Source: Acidiphilium sp.
GTDB lineage: Bacteria; Pseudomonadota; Alphaproteobacteria; Acetobacterales; Acetobacteraceae
Direction of reading: 5' to 3'
Assembly: GCA_027449105.1 (NCBI GenBank)
Contig: DAIDMG010000012.1
Coordinates: 1-35,332 of the forward strand
Length of the DNA stretch: 35,332 nucleotides
A program made the position numbers and the translations under genes. Below the pieces are notes generated by a model. The model was not told the DNA's origin, made no database searches, and saw only the letters and a program-made list of their open reading frames with translations. The first letter of the stretch is position 1; each line of letters begins with the position of its first letter. This document shows positions 1 through 8,894 of the stretch, in pieces.

Positions 1-311
1 ATACCCGCCAACAGACAAACGCCGCCAACGTATCCCTTCCTAGCCTATTCACATACCCTCAAAGAACAAAACGACGGCCTACGGTTCACACCGCTCCGTC
101 GGCACCCGCCGAACGTGACGGAGAACGGGCTTCTACGCGCCGACCAGCCACCTGTCAACGCCATCGTTGACGCCGAAAAATTACCGAAAACCTATTGCAA
201 AAACAAACAACTTTCGATTCTTTTCGATCCCGCTGGAACGCCAGAACCTTTGGAAATTTCTCCTGCACGCCCGCCATGATCGAGACGCATGAGGCGCAAC
301 AACAGCGACGC
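1..311. other. Gene-free stretch downstream of clpB
   Basis: I see no credible gene here. Two small inverted repeats are visible: CTCCGTC/GACGGAG (94-100 and 117-123) and GTCAACG/CGTTGAC (154-160 and 165-171, four-base loop). Neither is followed by a T tract in the clpB direction, so neither is a clear intrinsic terminator. Short overlapping frames on both strands have no family resemblance and no good ribosome binding site. Confidence 0.5.
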
Positions 312-2894
312 TTATGCTGCTTTCGGCATACCTTCACTGATCGTCAGACCGCCCGGACCGGCACTAACGCCAACCTCTTGCCCGTCATGGATTGCCCCCT
401 CCAAAATCAAGGTCGCAAGCTTGTTTTGCAAACTCCTCTGAATCACCCGCTTCAGCGGTCTAGCACCGTAGACCGGATCATAACCGGCCTCAGCCAGCCA
501 ATTTAGCGCAGCCTGATCGAGGCGGATCGAGATCTTCCGATCTGCAAGCAGATTCTCCAGATTCCGGAGTTGGATGTCTACGATTGTAGCCATATCATCG
601 CGCTGCAGGCGACGGAACAAGATTACCTCGTCCAAGCGGTTCAGAAACTCTGGCCGAAAGTGTTGGCGCACTACCCGCATGACCTGTGCCTCAGCCATCA
701 CCACGTCCTCTCCTTCCGGTTGAGCCGCCAAAACCTCGCTGCCAAGGTTTGACGTGAGAACAATGATCGTATTCTTAAAATCAACCGTTCGCCCCTGCCC
801 GTCCGTCAGCCGGCCGTCGTCGAGCACCTGCAGCAAAACGTTGAAAATGTCTTCGTGCGCTTTCTCGACCTCATCAAACAGTATCACCTGGTAGGGCCTG
901 CGCCGCACCGCCTCAGTCAGCACACCACCCTCCTCATAACCGACATAACCCGGAGGAGCGCCGATCAGGCGTGCCACCGCGTGCTTCTCCATGAACTCGC
1001 TCATGTCGATCCGTACCATGGCCCGCTCATCATCGAACAGGAACTCTGCCAGCGCCTTGCAGGTCTCGGTCTTTCCGACACCGGTCGGCCCAAGGAACAA
1101 AAAAGAGCCAATCGGCCGATTGGGGTCCTGTAAACCGGCCCGCGCACGTCGCACCGCATCCGATACGGCACGCAAGGCCGCCTCCTGCCCGACCACCCGC
1201 CGACGCAATTCATCCTCCATACGGATCAGCTTCGCGCGTTCGCCTTCCAGCATCTTGTCCACCGGAATTCCAGTCCAACGGGAAACAACTTGGGCAATCT
1301 GTTCTTCCGTTACCGCCTCATTCAGCAGAGTGCCCTCATCCTGCTGAGATGCCAGCTTCCGCTCAAGATCCGGAATCACGCCGTAGATAAGCTCTGAAGC
1401 ACGCGCGAGGTTGCCGGCGCGTTGCGCCATTTCCATTTCCCCTCTCGCATGATCGAGCCTTTCCTTTAACTTCTGGGTCTCGTTCAGGCGATCCTTCTCT
1501 GCTTTCCAGCTCGCTGACATTGCATCAGATTTTTCCTCAAGGGCAGCGATCTCCCCCTCAAGACGGGCAAGACGCTCCTTTGACGCCGCGTCTTCCTCCC
1601 GTTTCAGGGCTTCACGTTCAATTTTAAGCTGCATGAGGCGCCGATCCAACTCGTCCAATGCCTCGGGCTTAGAATCCACCTGCATCCGTAGACGCGAGGC
1701 AGCCTCATCCACCAAGTCGATCGCCTTGTCCGGCAAAAACCTGTCTGTAATATATCGGTTCGACAACGTCACTGCCGCCACTAGCGCCGAATCTGAAATT
1801 CGCACGCCATGATGAAGCTCGTATTTCTCCTTTATACCCCGAAGAATCGAGATCGTATCTTCGACAGTCGGCTCATCGACGAACACAGGCTGAAAACGCC
1901 GCGCCAACGCTGCATCCTTCTCGATATATTTTCGATATTCGTCGAGCGTCGTAGCGCCGATGCAGTGCAGTGCTCCACGCGCAAGTTCAGGCTTGATTAG
2001 GTTCGATGCATCCATCGCACCATCCGCTCGCCCAGCTCCAACAAGCGTGTGCATTTCGTCAATAAAAAGGATGATTTCACCGTTGGCCGCCTCAATTTCC
2101 TTTAACACTGCCTTAAGGCGCTCTTCGAATTCTCCACGATATTTCGCACCGGCCACCATTGCGCCGAGATCCAGAGCAAACAGCTTTTTTCCCTTCAAGG
2201 CCTCGGGCACATCCCCGTTGACAATTCTTAATGCCAATCCCTCGACAATTGCGGTTTTGCCCACCCCGGGTTCTCCGATTAACACAGGATTGTTTTTTGT
2301 CCTGCGCGCCAGCACCTGTATCGCGCGACGAATTTCTTCGTCACGGCCAATCACTGGGTCCAACTTTTGCTCACGCGCAGCTTCAGTGACGTCTCGGGCA
2401 TACTTTTTCAGGGCATCGAAAGTCTGTTCAGCGTTCGCGCTGTTGACAGTGCGGCCTTTGCGGATTTCTGCAACCGCCCGCTCTAATGCCTGCGCTGAAG
2501 CGCCAGCGGATGCCAGAGCGCGCCCTGCCGGTGTACTACTAGCTGCCAAAGCAACCAGAAGACGGTCTTGGGCGACATATTCATCGCCCACTTTGTGCGC
2601 CATAGTCTGGGCCGCATCAAGGACTCGCACGAGATCAGGGGTGATCTGGGGCTGCCCAACACCGGCACCTTGCACTTTGGGTAGCTTCGCAACGCTGGCA
2701 TCAACGGCGAATTTGACTGCACCTGGATCGCCTCCTGCCGCTCGGATCAATCCCGATGCCGCCCCCTCCTCATCGTCAAGAAACGCCTTAAGTAAATGTT
2801 CAGGCGTAATAAACTGATGGTATTCGCGGACCGCGATAGTCTGCGCGGCTTGAACGAAACCTCTGGCCCGTTCCGTAAATTTCTCAAAATCCAT
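312..2894 (-). CDS. clpB: ATP-dependent disaggregase ClpB
   Basis: This is the Hsp100 chaperone that works with DnaK/DnaJ/GrpE in the cytoplasm, threading aggregated proteins through a hexameric ring. The 860-residue length matches full-length ClpB. In order: a Clp N-domain (about 1-145), the first AAA+ module with Walker [10 protein letters not shown] at 207-215 and an IDEMHT Walker B region, a long charged coiled-coil middle domain (about 400-525) that separates ClpB from ClpA and ClpC, and the second AAA+ module with GPTGVGKTE and the GYVGYEEGG pore loop. No ClpP-binding IGF-type loop stands out, as expected for a disaggregase. The ATG at 2894 follows an AAGGGA-type ribosome binding site. 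It stands alone with a candidate heat-shock promoter upstream. Identification is secure. Confidence 0.98.
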   Translation of the reverse strand: MDFEKFTERARGFVQAAQTIAVREYHQFITPEHLLKAFLDDEEGAASGLIRAAGGDPGAVKFAVDASVAKLPKVQGAGVGQPQITPDLVRVLDAAQTMAHKVGDEYVAQDRLLVALAASSTPAGRALASAGASAQALERAVAEIRKGRTVNSANAEQTFDALKKYARDVTEAAREQKLDPVIGRDEEIRRAIQVLARRTKNNPVLIGEPGVGKTAIVEGLALRIVNGDVPEALKGKKLFALDLGAMVAGAKYRGEFEERLKAVLKEIEAANGEIILFIDEMHTLVGAGRADGAMDASNLIKPELARGALHCIGATTLDEYRKYIEKDAALARRFQPVFVDEPTVEDTISILRGIKEKYELHHGVRISDSALVAAVTLSNRYITDRFLPDKAIDLVDEAASRLRMQVDSKPEALDELDRRLMQLKIEREALKREEDAASKERLARLEGEIAALEEKSDAMSASWKAEKDRLNETQKLKERLDHARGEMEMAQRAGNLARASELIYGVIPDLERKLASQQDEGTLLNEAVTEEQIAQVVSRWTGIPVDKMLEGERAKLIRMEDELRRRVVGQEAALRAVSDAVRRARAGLQDPNRPIGSFLFLGPTGVGKTETCKALAEFLFDDERAMVRIDMSEFMEKHAVARLIGAPPGYVGYEEGGVLTEAVRRRPYQVILFDEVEKAHEDIFNVLLQVLDDGRLTDGQGRTVDFKNTIIVLTSNLGSEVLAAQPEGEDVVMAEAQVMRVVRQHFRPEFLNRLDEVILFRRLQRDDMATIVDIQLRNLENLLADRKISIRLDQAALNWLAEAGYDPVYGARPLKRVIQRSLQNKLATLILEGAIHDGQEVGVSAGPGGLTISEGMPKAA

Positions 2895-2966
2895 ATTGGT
2901 TGATCCCTTTCAGCAGGCGACCTCACATTTCCATCCCTTTGACAGGCAATGGCACGAACTTGTCCC

Positions 2967-2999
2967 TATGAAGTGGTTGCTGCATTGATCAGGCTCAAG
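2967..2999 (-). promoter_or_regulatory. Candidate heat-shock (RpoH-type) promoter of clpB
   Basis: Reading the minus strand, CTTGAGC (2999-2993) is followed after 17 bases by CACTTCAT (2976-2968 region). This resembles the sigma-32 pattern of a CTTG-type -35 and a C-rich, CAT-containing -10. It lies about 75-105 bases upstream of the clpB ATG. clpB is a classical RpoH target, which makes the assignment plausible, but the -10 match is imperfect. Confidence 0.35.
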
Positions 3000-3123
3000 G
3001 GGACACCAAGCAAGCATTACAGTCCAAAATCCCGCTCGACGGGCTAAAGATAAATAGGAGCAATACGCCTAAGCCCCCTGCTGTTTTCCCTTTGATTCGC
3101 CATTACCAAAAACATCGGCCTGC

Positions 3124-3173
3124 GCCGAAGCCGGGAATACCACCCGACGGCGGGAACCCGCCAATGCTTCGGC
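3124..3173. repeat. Nested inverted repeat in the clpB-pgsA gap
   Basis: Outer arms GCCGAAGC (3124-3131) and GCTTCGGC (3166-3173) are perfect 8-base complements. Inside them lies a second inverted repeat, GGCGGG-AA-CCCGCC (3149-3162). The structure sits in the 526-base divergent gap 2895-3420, which otherwise holds no gene I can support. No T tract follows on the plus strand. A small run of T follows some 10 bases later on the minus strand. It could be a structured RNA, an operator or an old repeat. Confidence 0.5.
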
Positions 3174-3420
3174 AGAAAGGCACAACAAAAGGTCTCCCCC
3201 ATGCCACCATGCCATCAAACGGCCAAAACGGTGCCCCTACTAAACTGAACAACCCGCCAAACGAGGCATGACAGAAAAGTGGGCATTGAGTGCGGAAGAT
3301 GGCATGTACATCCAAAACATTCATCGCTGCGATATTTGCACCAGCCGTGCGGAGCTACTAAGTGCGAGACTTGCCGAAAACAACCTTACGCCGCCTGCCC
3401 AAAGCGGCTACAGGATCCAC

Positions 3421-4005
3421 ATGCTGTCCGATCTACCAAATGTCTTGACCCTATCCCGGATTGCGGCGATTCCATTGCTGGTTCTGCTGATTGCCATAAA
3501 CCAGCCTATTACAGATCTGCTTGCCGCGTTACTTTTCGCTCTCGCCGCAGCTACTGACTGGCTGGATGGACAAATTGCTCGGACGCGAGCCCAGCTTTCA
3601 GATCTTGGTCGGGTGTTGGATCCAATCGCTGACAAGCTTCTTGTTGGCGCAACGTTGATGGTGCTGGTCGGCTTCCGCCGCCTGCCCTTCGCAGGGATCT
3701 ACCCCGCCATTGTGATCATGCTCCGGGAAATCCTCGTTTCAGGGTTGCGTGAATATCTCGCTCAAATTCGGGTTGGACTGCCGGTGACTCGACTGGCTAA
3801 ATGGAAAACCGGCACGCAAATGGCCTCTCTACTTATATTACTACTAGGCGATCCCGGTGCTCGGCTGATCGGCGTCGGTGGATTTCCAGCTGCTGCAGCC
3901 GGGGCTTCCCTGCTTTGGCTTGCGGCCATTCTGACTTTGATTACTGGTTGGGACTATTTGACCGCCGGATTGAACCACATCAACCATTCGCATGAGACCC
4001 GCTGA
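3421..4005 (+). CDS. pgsA: CDP-diacylglycerol--glycerol-3-phosphate phosphatidyltransferase
   Basis: Makes phosphatidylglycerol phosphate from CDP-diacylglycerol and glycerol-3-phosphate in the inner membrane, the committed step to phosphatidylglycerol and cardiolipin. The CDP-alcohol phosphatidyltransferase signature is complete: D46, D49, G50, A53, R54, G63, D67 and D71 in DG-x2-AR-x8-G-x3-D-x3-D order. Several hydrophobic segments (about 10-27, 33-45, 75-90, 140-150, 160-185) fit a multi-spanning membrane protein. The frame stays open upstream to 3268, but the ATG at 3421 follows AGGA and gives the usual N-terminus (LPNVLTLSRI) and length (194 residues), so I chose it. The mobB frame begins 14 bases before this stop. 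In many alphaproteobacteria pgsA follows uvrC and precedes moaD-moaE. Here uvrC is missing and two genes sit in between. Confidence 0.95.
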   Translation: MLSDLPNVLTLSRIAAIPLLVLLIAINQPITDLLAALLFALAAATDWLDGQIARTRAQLSDLGRVLDPIADKLLVGATLMVLVGFRRLPFAGIYPAIVIMLREILVSGLREYLAQIRVGLPVTRLAKWKTGTQMASLLILLLGDPGARLIGVGGFPAAAAGASLLWLAAILTLITGWDYLTAGLNHINHSHETR

Positions 4006-4570
4006 CTTGCGCCGAGCAAATTTACCCGGACCGATTCTAGCGTTGGTTGGCTGGTCAGGCAGCGGCAAGACAACCCTGCTGACAGCACTGCTGCCGACGC
4101 TCATTGCGCGTGGCCTGACTGTGTCCACCCTCAAACACGCGCACCACGACGTTGAGCCAGATCATCCCGGCAAAGACAGTTACAGACACCGACTGGCCGG
4201 AGCGCAAGAAGTTCTGTTAGCAACCAATAACCGTTTCGCACTATTCTGCGAGTCAAATGGCAACGACGCGTTAGATTTGCTTACCTTGACCGCACGCATG
4301 GCACCGGCTGATCTTTATCTGGCGGAAGGTTTCAAGTCTGCCCCAGTTGCAAAACTCGAGGTCTACCGGGCCTCGCTAGGCAAAGCCCCTCTTTGGCCTG
4401 AGCTTTCCAATGTCATCGCGGTTGCTGGCGACATTGAGCAGAGTACCTGTCCGCTTCCCTTCCTCCCCCTCAGCGACGTCGGTGTGATCTCCAATTTTAT
4501 CCTGACATGGCGTGATCGGAAGTTGAGCGTCGGGCCTCCTCTTGAGACCTCGATCCAAACCGGATCATAA
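3992..4570 (+). CDS. mobB: Molybdopterin-guanine dinucleotide biosynthesis adapter MobB
   Basis: A P-loop GTP-binding protein of 192 residues thought to help MobA attach GMP to molybdopterin. The Walker A motif GWSGSGKTT is at 20-28, followed by the family motifs KHAHHD, DSYRHRLAGA (substrate or GTP region) and AEGFK. The length is slightly above the common 170-175, mostly from C-terminal extension. The start overlaps the pgsA stop by 14 bases, which indicates co-transcription. moaD and moaE lie just downstream, so three molybdenum cofactor genes are clustered here. mobA itself is not in the window. Confidence 0.93.
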   Translation: MRPADLRRANLPGPILALVGWSGSGKTTLLTALLPTLIARGLTVSTLKHAHHDVEPDHPGKDSYRHRLAGAQEVLLATNNRFALFCESNGNDALDLLTLTARMAPADLYLAEGFKSAPVAKLEVYRASLGKAPLWPELSNVIAVAGDIEQSTCPLPFLPLSDVGVISNFILTWRDRKLSVGPPLETSIQTGS

Positions 4571-4595
4571 GGGCACACAACGGAAAGGACCGCTA

Positions 4596-5195
4596 ATGCG
4601 GCTACGGACTTCACGTGTCATGATCGTAATATTGCCATGCATGTTGCTGCTTTCTGGATGTGCAGGCGTTGGCAACTATGTGGGAAGTGTAGCCAACCCG
4701 TTTAGCGTTCCAAACGCATCGACCGCTGAAACTCTAAATATGCAGCGGGCTCGCGGCACCCACGTCGTCGTGCAACCGATTTCTCCAGAGGCTGGGAACG
4801 TCTGGCCTAGCCCAGCAAAGCCAGTGCCAACGCTAGGCCAAATGCAGAAGAACATCGATCTATCATCCGGTCAAAGAAGTTCGAACCAATACCAGCCGCT
4901 ACGTTCCAGGCCTCCAAGCGCCTCCAATGCTTTCGGGGGCACGACGGTACGCGTGCCAACGATTCCTCACTCTCGCGAAAAGGGGCCCGACACCGTGGCT
5001 CTGCCGGTAGGCCAGACGCTTCTCGGCCCGAAAGGTCCCGTCGGCATCGTTACCAGCCCGAGCAACGGTCGTTATCAGGAAGTAGCACCGATAAACGGCA
5101 AAGGCGGCGGTATACTGATCCGATCTGGCGCCGGTAGTGCCACACTTATAGAACCGGGTGGCCAAGTCGTCATTGTACACGTTCCCATACAGTGA
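4596..5195 (+). CDS. Putative lipoprotein of unknown function
   Basis: A 199-residue protein with a classical lipoprotein signal: basic start (MRLRTSR), hydrophobic core and a lipobox LLLSGC with the lipidated cysteine at residue 22 and alanine at +2, which predicts outer-membrane sorting. The rest is low in cysteine, rich in proline, glycine and serine, and contains an extended segment (about 60-110) followed by a glycine-rich, valine-rich C-terminus ending HVPIQ. I recognise no enzyme motif. The ATG at 4596 follows GGAAAGGA and cuts off an unlikely 18-residue extension. It lies 25 bases after mobB and 31 before moaD in the same direction, so it is probably in their operon. Its role there is unknown. 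Confidence 0.8.
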   Translation: MRLRTSRVMIVILPCMLLLSGCAGVGNYVGSVANPFSVPNASTAETLNMQRARGTHVVVQPISPEAGNVWPSPAKPVPTLGQMQKNIDLSSGQRSSNQYQPLRSRPPSASNAFGGTTVRVPTIPHSREKGPDTVALPVGQTLLGPKGPVGIVTSPSNGRYQEVAPINGKGGGILIRSGAGSATLIEPGGQVVIVHVPIQ

Positions 5196-5226
5196 CAATC
5201 TCTCTCATACCCCCCATTTGTACGCC

Positions 5227-5478
5227 ATGAAGATTCTCTATTTTGCCTGGTTGCGTGAGCAGATCGGCCACGCGGAAGAAGACGTTATCCCACCACCGAA
5301 TGTCACGACCGTAGGCGCCCTGACGGAATGGCTGGCCTCATCCAGCCCGGGTCATCGAAAGGCATTTGCCAAGCGTGGCTCACTCAAAATTGCCGTGGAC
5401 CAAACCTTCGCACGCGATGACACTTCAATCGCAGGAGCCTGTGAAATTGCTTATTTTCCGCCCTTTACGGGCGGCTGA
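5227..5478 (+). CDS. moaD: Molybdopterin synthase sulfur carrier subunit MoaD
   Basis: The small ubiquitin-like subunit (83 residues) that carries the C-terminal thiocarboxylate used to put sulfur into precursor Z/cPMP. It starts MKILYFAWLREQIG, a typical MoaD beta-strand, and ends FPPFTGG with the required Gly-Gly tail. The frame is open upstream to 5158, but the ATG at 5227 gives the family length. It is six bases upstream of moaE, the catalytic subunit, as expected for a two-subunit synthase. Confidence 0.95.
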   Translation: MKILYFAWLREQIGHAEEDVIPPPNVTTVGALTEWLASSSPGHRKAFAKRGSLKIAVDQTFARDDTSIAGACEIAYFPPFTGG

Positions 5479-5484
5479 ACCACC

Positions 5485-5934
5485 ATGCCACTGATTCGTG
5501 TTAGCCTAGAGGACTTTGATGTCGCCACCGAGCTTTCGCGACTTCAGGTCAACGCGGGCGCGGTTGCAAGCTTTATCGGAATCGTCCGTGGCGACTCGCA
5601 TGGAAGGGCGCTTCGATCGATGACGCTTGAGCATTATCCGGCGATGACGGAACATGCACTTGCAGAGATCGCCGACCGAGCCATGCGGCGCTGGGATCTC
5701 ACGGATTGCACAATCATTCACCGAATAGGCCGACTTAAACCTGGTGCTCGCATCGTGCTTGCCGCCGCTGCCAGCGCACATCGCAAAGCCGCGCTGGAAG
5801 CAACAACGTTCCTTATCGACTGGCTCAAGACCGATGCGCCTTTCTGGAAACGCGAGGAGTTCTCGTCGGGCGAAAGCGTATGGGTCACCCGAAATGCGGG
5901 AGACGATGAAGCCCGAGCACGCTGGGCAGAATAG
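5485..5934 (+). CDS. moaE: Molybdopterin synthase catalytic subunit MoaE
   Basis: The 149-residue large subunit of molybdopterin synthase; it forms the active site that converts cPMP to molybdopterin with sulfur from MoaD. Family features: the early GAVASFIGIVRG segment, LEHYPAMTE, the IIHRIGRLKPG strand, AAASAHRKAALEA with the conserved His-Arg-Lys, and the C-terminal KTDAPFWKRE with the two lysines that contact substrate. The start follows moaD by six bases without a strong ribosome binding site, suggesting translational coupling. The plus-strand cluster ends here. A weak hairpin CTGTC-TGCG-GACAG (5990-6003) lies downstream. Confidence 0.96.
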   Translation: MPLIRVSLEDFDVATELSRLQVNAGAVASFIGIVRGDSHGRALRSMTLEHYPAMTEHALAEIADRAMRRWDLTDCTIIHRIGRLKPGARIVLAAAASAHRKAALEATTFLIDWLKTDAPFWKREEFSSGESVWVTRNAGDDEARARWAE

Positions 5935-6666
5935 CCTTTTCGGTTAACTTGCGGGCGGGTCAACTCTGTCGGCGTATTGCACCGTTCTCCTGTCTGCGGA
6001 CAGCAGAACGTAAGACTGTACATGGCATCTATGTCGAAGGCTCGAGTTGTTGGCCGATCGCAGAAGAAGTAATGTAGCCCGCGAAGTTCGAATGCTACCG
6101 GACGTGTCGTTTTGGCCATCGTGTATCATTCAAAATTGGTAAAGCCCAATTGATGATACCTGTGTGCAGATGAATGTCGACGGTGGGTGAAAATGCCGGA
6201 TCTCTATTGCTGTTCCCAGACGGAGAAGATCGTGCGCGCTACGTCGGATTGACCAAGAACGGTTTGGTATCGCGGAACCGTTGCGCGCAAGTTCCTTGAT
6301 CGATACTTTCCGACCTTATCAATTCGCGGCTGGTCACGGACCTGCACGAGCTGCTCTACCCGGCATTGAAGGCTAACCCCGCCTAGCGGCACTTCTAGCG
6401 ATGCCAAAGCGCCGCTGCTGGCAATGGGGCTCGACCTGTCCGATGTGAAACTCGCCCTAGCTTCCGATGACCCTGGTGAGGTCTTTGCCTATAACGCCAA
6501 TCACGGTGCCCACTTCCGCGAAGAGTGGCAGGTCACGGATGGCAGGCTCCTAGGTGATCCTGACAGGTTTGTGCGGCCGCGAAAAGCAAGAGACACGCGC
6601 GTCTCGATACCTGAAACCAGCCGATCCATCGCACCGGCAGCCGGATCGAAAAAGTCTTCGGAACGT
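5935..6666. other. Gene-poor stretch between moaE and the IS5-type element
   Basis: I find no intact gene. It contains an imperfect hairpin at 6123-6159 with arms GTATCAT...AATTGG and CCAATT...ATGATAC. A plus-strand frame at 6424-6702 begins MGLDLSDVKLALASDD, but it runs into the inverted repeat of the next element and has no family I recognise. The stretch is probably degraded DNA between an ancient breakpoint and the mobile element. Confidence 0.45.
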
Positions 6667-6683
6667 AGCAGGCTGCTGAAAAA
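6667..6683 (+). repeat. Left terminal inverted repeat
   Basis: AGCAGGCTGCTGAAAAA is the exact reverse complement of 8895-8911. It precedes the IS5-type transposase start by about 60 bases, the position expected of an insertion sequence terminus. Confidence 0.85.
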
Positions 6684-6743
6684 ACCCTCTCGTCATTTTT
6701 AGCGAAGCGTGATTCTGTTGTTCTGAAGCGGAGGGAGGCTGGC

Positions 6744-7587
6744 ATGCGTGGTCGGGATCAGCGGTGCGGAGAATTGTTTTCTTATGTGGATATCGAGGCT
6801 CGTATTCGAGCGGGCCATCCGCTTCGGACGATCAAAGTGCTGGTCGGAGAAGCGCTGAGCGGCGATTTCGAGGCATTATATGCCGATACGGTGGGACGGT
6901 CGTCGATCCCACCGGAACGTCTGCTCCGAGCGATGCTGTTGCAGGCATTCTCATCGAGGCATGGGCGGGGATGAAGAGTTTTCAACTCAGGGACAGTGAC
7001 CGGCAAAGCGCAGGCGGCGGTGCTTCCGAGGACTTCCGCGGGGAGAGAAGACTGAACGCCACACATGTCTCGACGACCGATCCCGAGACCCGCCTCTACC
7101 GAAAAGGCAAAGGCAAGCCTGCGCAGCTTTGCTACATGGGACACGTCCTGATGGAGAGCCGAAACGGTCTCGCGGTCGGCACCCATTTGACGCAGGCGAA
7201 CGGAACCGCCGAACGCGAAGCTGCCCTCACCATGGTTCATGAAGCGGCACTGGGCGCGGGGGCCACGCTGGGGGCCGACAAGAGGCGTACAATGCCTGGC
7301 GCTTCAGGCAAGCGCTCAGAGACCGGAATGTCGTTCCCCACATGGCGCTACGTTCCGACACCGGCTGGGGCGGCGCAAGGATCATCCCGCCATCGAGGTA
7401 CGAGGCCTCGCAGCGCCACCGTAAGCGGATCGAGGAGATCTTCGGGATGGGTGAAGACGGTGGCAGGTCAGGCCCAAGACGAAGTTCCGAGGGCTCGGGC
7501 GGGGTTGCCCACGGTTTCGATCTCGGGGTCGCCGCTTAAAATCTGATTCGCTTGCCCAAGCTCCTTAGTGCCAGCGACCTGCCATGA
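6744..7587 (+). pseudogene. IS5-family transposase, deleted and frameshifted
   Basis: The start MRGRDQRCGELFSYVDIEARI and the segment SSIPPERLLRAMLLQAFSS match the N-terminus of IS5-type (DUF772-containing) transposases. Another frame resumes with the DDE-domain piece DFRGERRLNATHVSTTDPE, then RLYRKGKGKPAQLCYMGHVL and LGADK, and further frame changes lead to the usual C-terminal RKRIEE-FGMGEDGG and NLIRLPKLL segments. The central part carrying the first catalytic Asp is deleted at about 6965-7020. The order of pieces is right but the reading frame changes at least three times. Non-functional. Confidence 0.85.
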
Positions 7588-7812
7588 TGGCGCCGACATG
7601 ATCGGGCGCTGGCGGATCACTCAGGCCGACCTCTGGGATCAAAACTACCTGGATCTTTGCGGGCCAACCACTCTCCTCATCGCTGCCGACGGACATGGCG
7701 AGATCGGCTTCGGTGCGCTGCAGGCGGGATTAATTCTCGAAGGCTATCTGCAAAATCTGGTTGGCTCCAACCTGAAGATGCAGGGAACGGGGGCCCGCCA
7801 AGCGTTGTTAGC

Positions 7813-8323
7813 CTACCTCAGCGAGGCGGCGATGTCGGCGATCGACCGGAACAGCACCAGCGTGTTGTCCTGGGACGGCAGGAACCCACGGCGGCGCCAG
7901 AACACGGCTGCCTCGTCATCGACAGCGTTCACGACCAAGACCCGCCCTCCGATCAGCGCGGCGCCGCTGACACTGCGGGCGAGCGCGTGGTTGAACAGCC
8001 CGGTGCCGATCCCCCTTCCGACCCACGCCTGATCGGTGGCAAGTTGGCCGAGCAGAATGCACAGCGCCGGGTTCGGCGGCTGGCCGGTGCGGACCGAGCG
8101 AGGCAGGGTGGCGGGGACGATCGATGGCCGTCGGCGCCAAGCCGTAATAGCCGACGACACGGCCTGCCACGTGGACGACCATGACCACTGTGAACCCCTT
8201 CTGCTGATTGGCGAGCGCCCGGGTCTTCAGCCATTGATCGAGCGAAGGCTTGCCGCAGGAGAACCGGGATACGTCGTGGCCGGCATTCAGCAGCTCGGGG
8301 GCGGCGAGCGGTGGCTCCGCCAT
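7813..8323 (-). pseudogene. TacT-like GNAT acetyltransferase toxin, frameshifted
   Basis: Toxins of this type acetylate charged aminoacyl-tRNA and are held in check by a DUF1778 partner. The N-terminal frame reads MAEPPLAAPELLNAGHDVSRF, then CGKPSLDQWLK, ANQQKGFTVV and GYYGLAPTAI. The rest, in another frame, reads VPATLPRS, ILLGQLATDQAWVGRGIGTG (acetyl-CoA-binding Q/RxxGxG/A) and VNAVDDEAAVFWRRRGF, the usual GNAT C-terminus. The two frames join at CGATCGAT (8118-8125), where an extra four bases (tandem ATCG) break the gene. The start ATG overlaps the antitoxin stop (TGATG at 8325-8321), the normal arrangement for this pair. Confidence 0.85.
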
Positions 8324-8562
8324 CAGCGCTTTGCTGCACCATTCTCCCAAGGTGCCTTACGGTGGAGGCACGCCACCATTTCCGGGACGGGCGTGGCGGG
8401 GGCGGAGACGGCTTGGACGAACGCCGCGAAGCCCTCGGGTGTCATGCGCAGCAGCGTGTTTTCCATCAGGACCTCCTCGGCGGCCCGGTCGATCATGGCG
8501 ATGTCGCCTTCCGGGAGACGCATCGAGAGCGGATAGTCTTTGCGTTTGGCCGTGCCGGTCAT
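8323..8562 (-). CDS. TacA-like DUF1778 antitoxin with an internal deletion
   Basis: The frame starts MTGTAKRKDYPLSMRLPEGD after an AAGGGGG ribosome binding site, which is why I chose 8562 over upstream starts. It has the ribbon-helix-helix beta strand and first helix (IAMIDRA), then jumps straight to AEEVLMENTLLRMTPEGF and the toxin-binding tail ending HRKAPWE. In the family, the second helix (an SRTDFV-type segment of about 18-20 residues) belongs between these parts and is absent. The reading frame is kept, giving only 79 residues against about 95-100. The DNA-binding dimer is probably destroyed, while the neutralising tail may persist. It is translationally coupled to the toxin relic. Confidence 0.8.
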   Translation of the reverse strand: MTGTAKRKDYPLSMRLPEGDIAMIDRAAEEVLMENTLLRMTPEGFAAFVQAVSAPATPVPEMVACLHRKAPWENGAAKR

Positions 8563-8734
8563 TGTGGCCCCCTTCGCCATGGGGCGAAAGTAGGATGCCA
8601 TAGTAGCGCTTTTTGCAATACGCGACGCGCTGCTGCCTGATATCTTTCGCGTGAGTGTCGTTCGGCGTGGGGTCGAATCGCCGATCGGTATCATAGGTTG
8701 AGCCCAATCACTTTTTGCAATTAGGCTTCTTGAA

Positions 8735-8893
8735 TTTGCCCAAACATCGGTATTTTGCGGATGGGAGGGTTTCGACGAGATAGGCGAGCTGCGGGGATCC
8801 GGATCTGCCACGATTCAGGACGATCAAGGCCTCGAGATCGACTTCAACTTCCACAGCGGCGACGAAGCCATACTCAAAGCCATCAAAATCTGA
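8735..8893 (+). pseudogene. C-terminal tail of a small acidic protein
   Basis: An open tail reads WEGFDEIGELRGSGSA, then DDQGLEIDFNFHSGDEAILK, and ends at TGA 8891-8893, two bases before the right inverted repeat. I recall small hypothetical proteins near mobile elements with a similar WxGFDEM...GDEA pattern, but I cannot name the family. The upstream part is cut by an in-frame stop at 8732, so only a remnant survives. Confidence 0.35.
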
Positions 8894-8894
8894 A

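Noticed and set aside
1960-2817. 285-residue plus-strand frame opposite clpB
   Set aside because: It is a shadow frame of clpB; composition follows the codon pattern of the real gene.
3103-3324. 73-residue glycine- and phenylalanine-rich minus-strand frame upstream of pgsA
   Set aside because: No ribosome binding site, overlaps the inverted repeat, and no family resemblance.
6424-6702. 92-residue plus-strand frame MGLDLSDVKLALASDD
   Set aside because: It continues into the IS5 terminal repeat and I found no family or ribosome binding site to support it.
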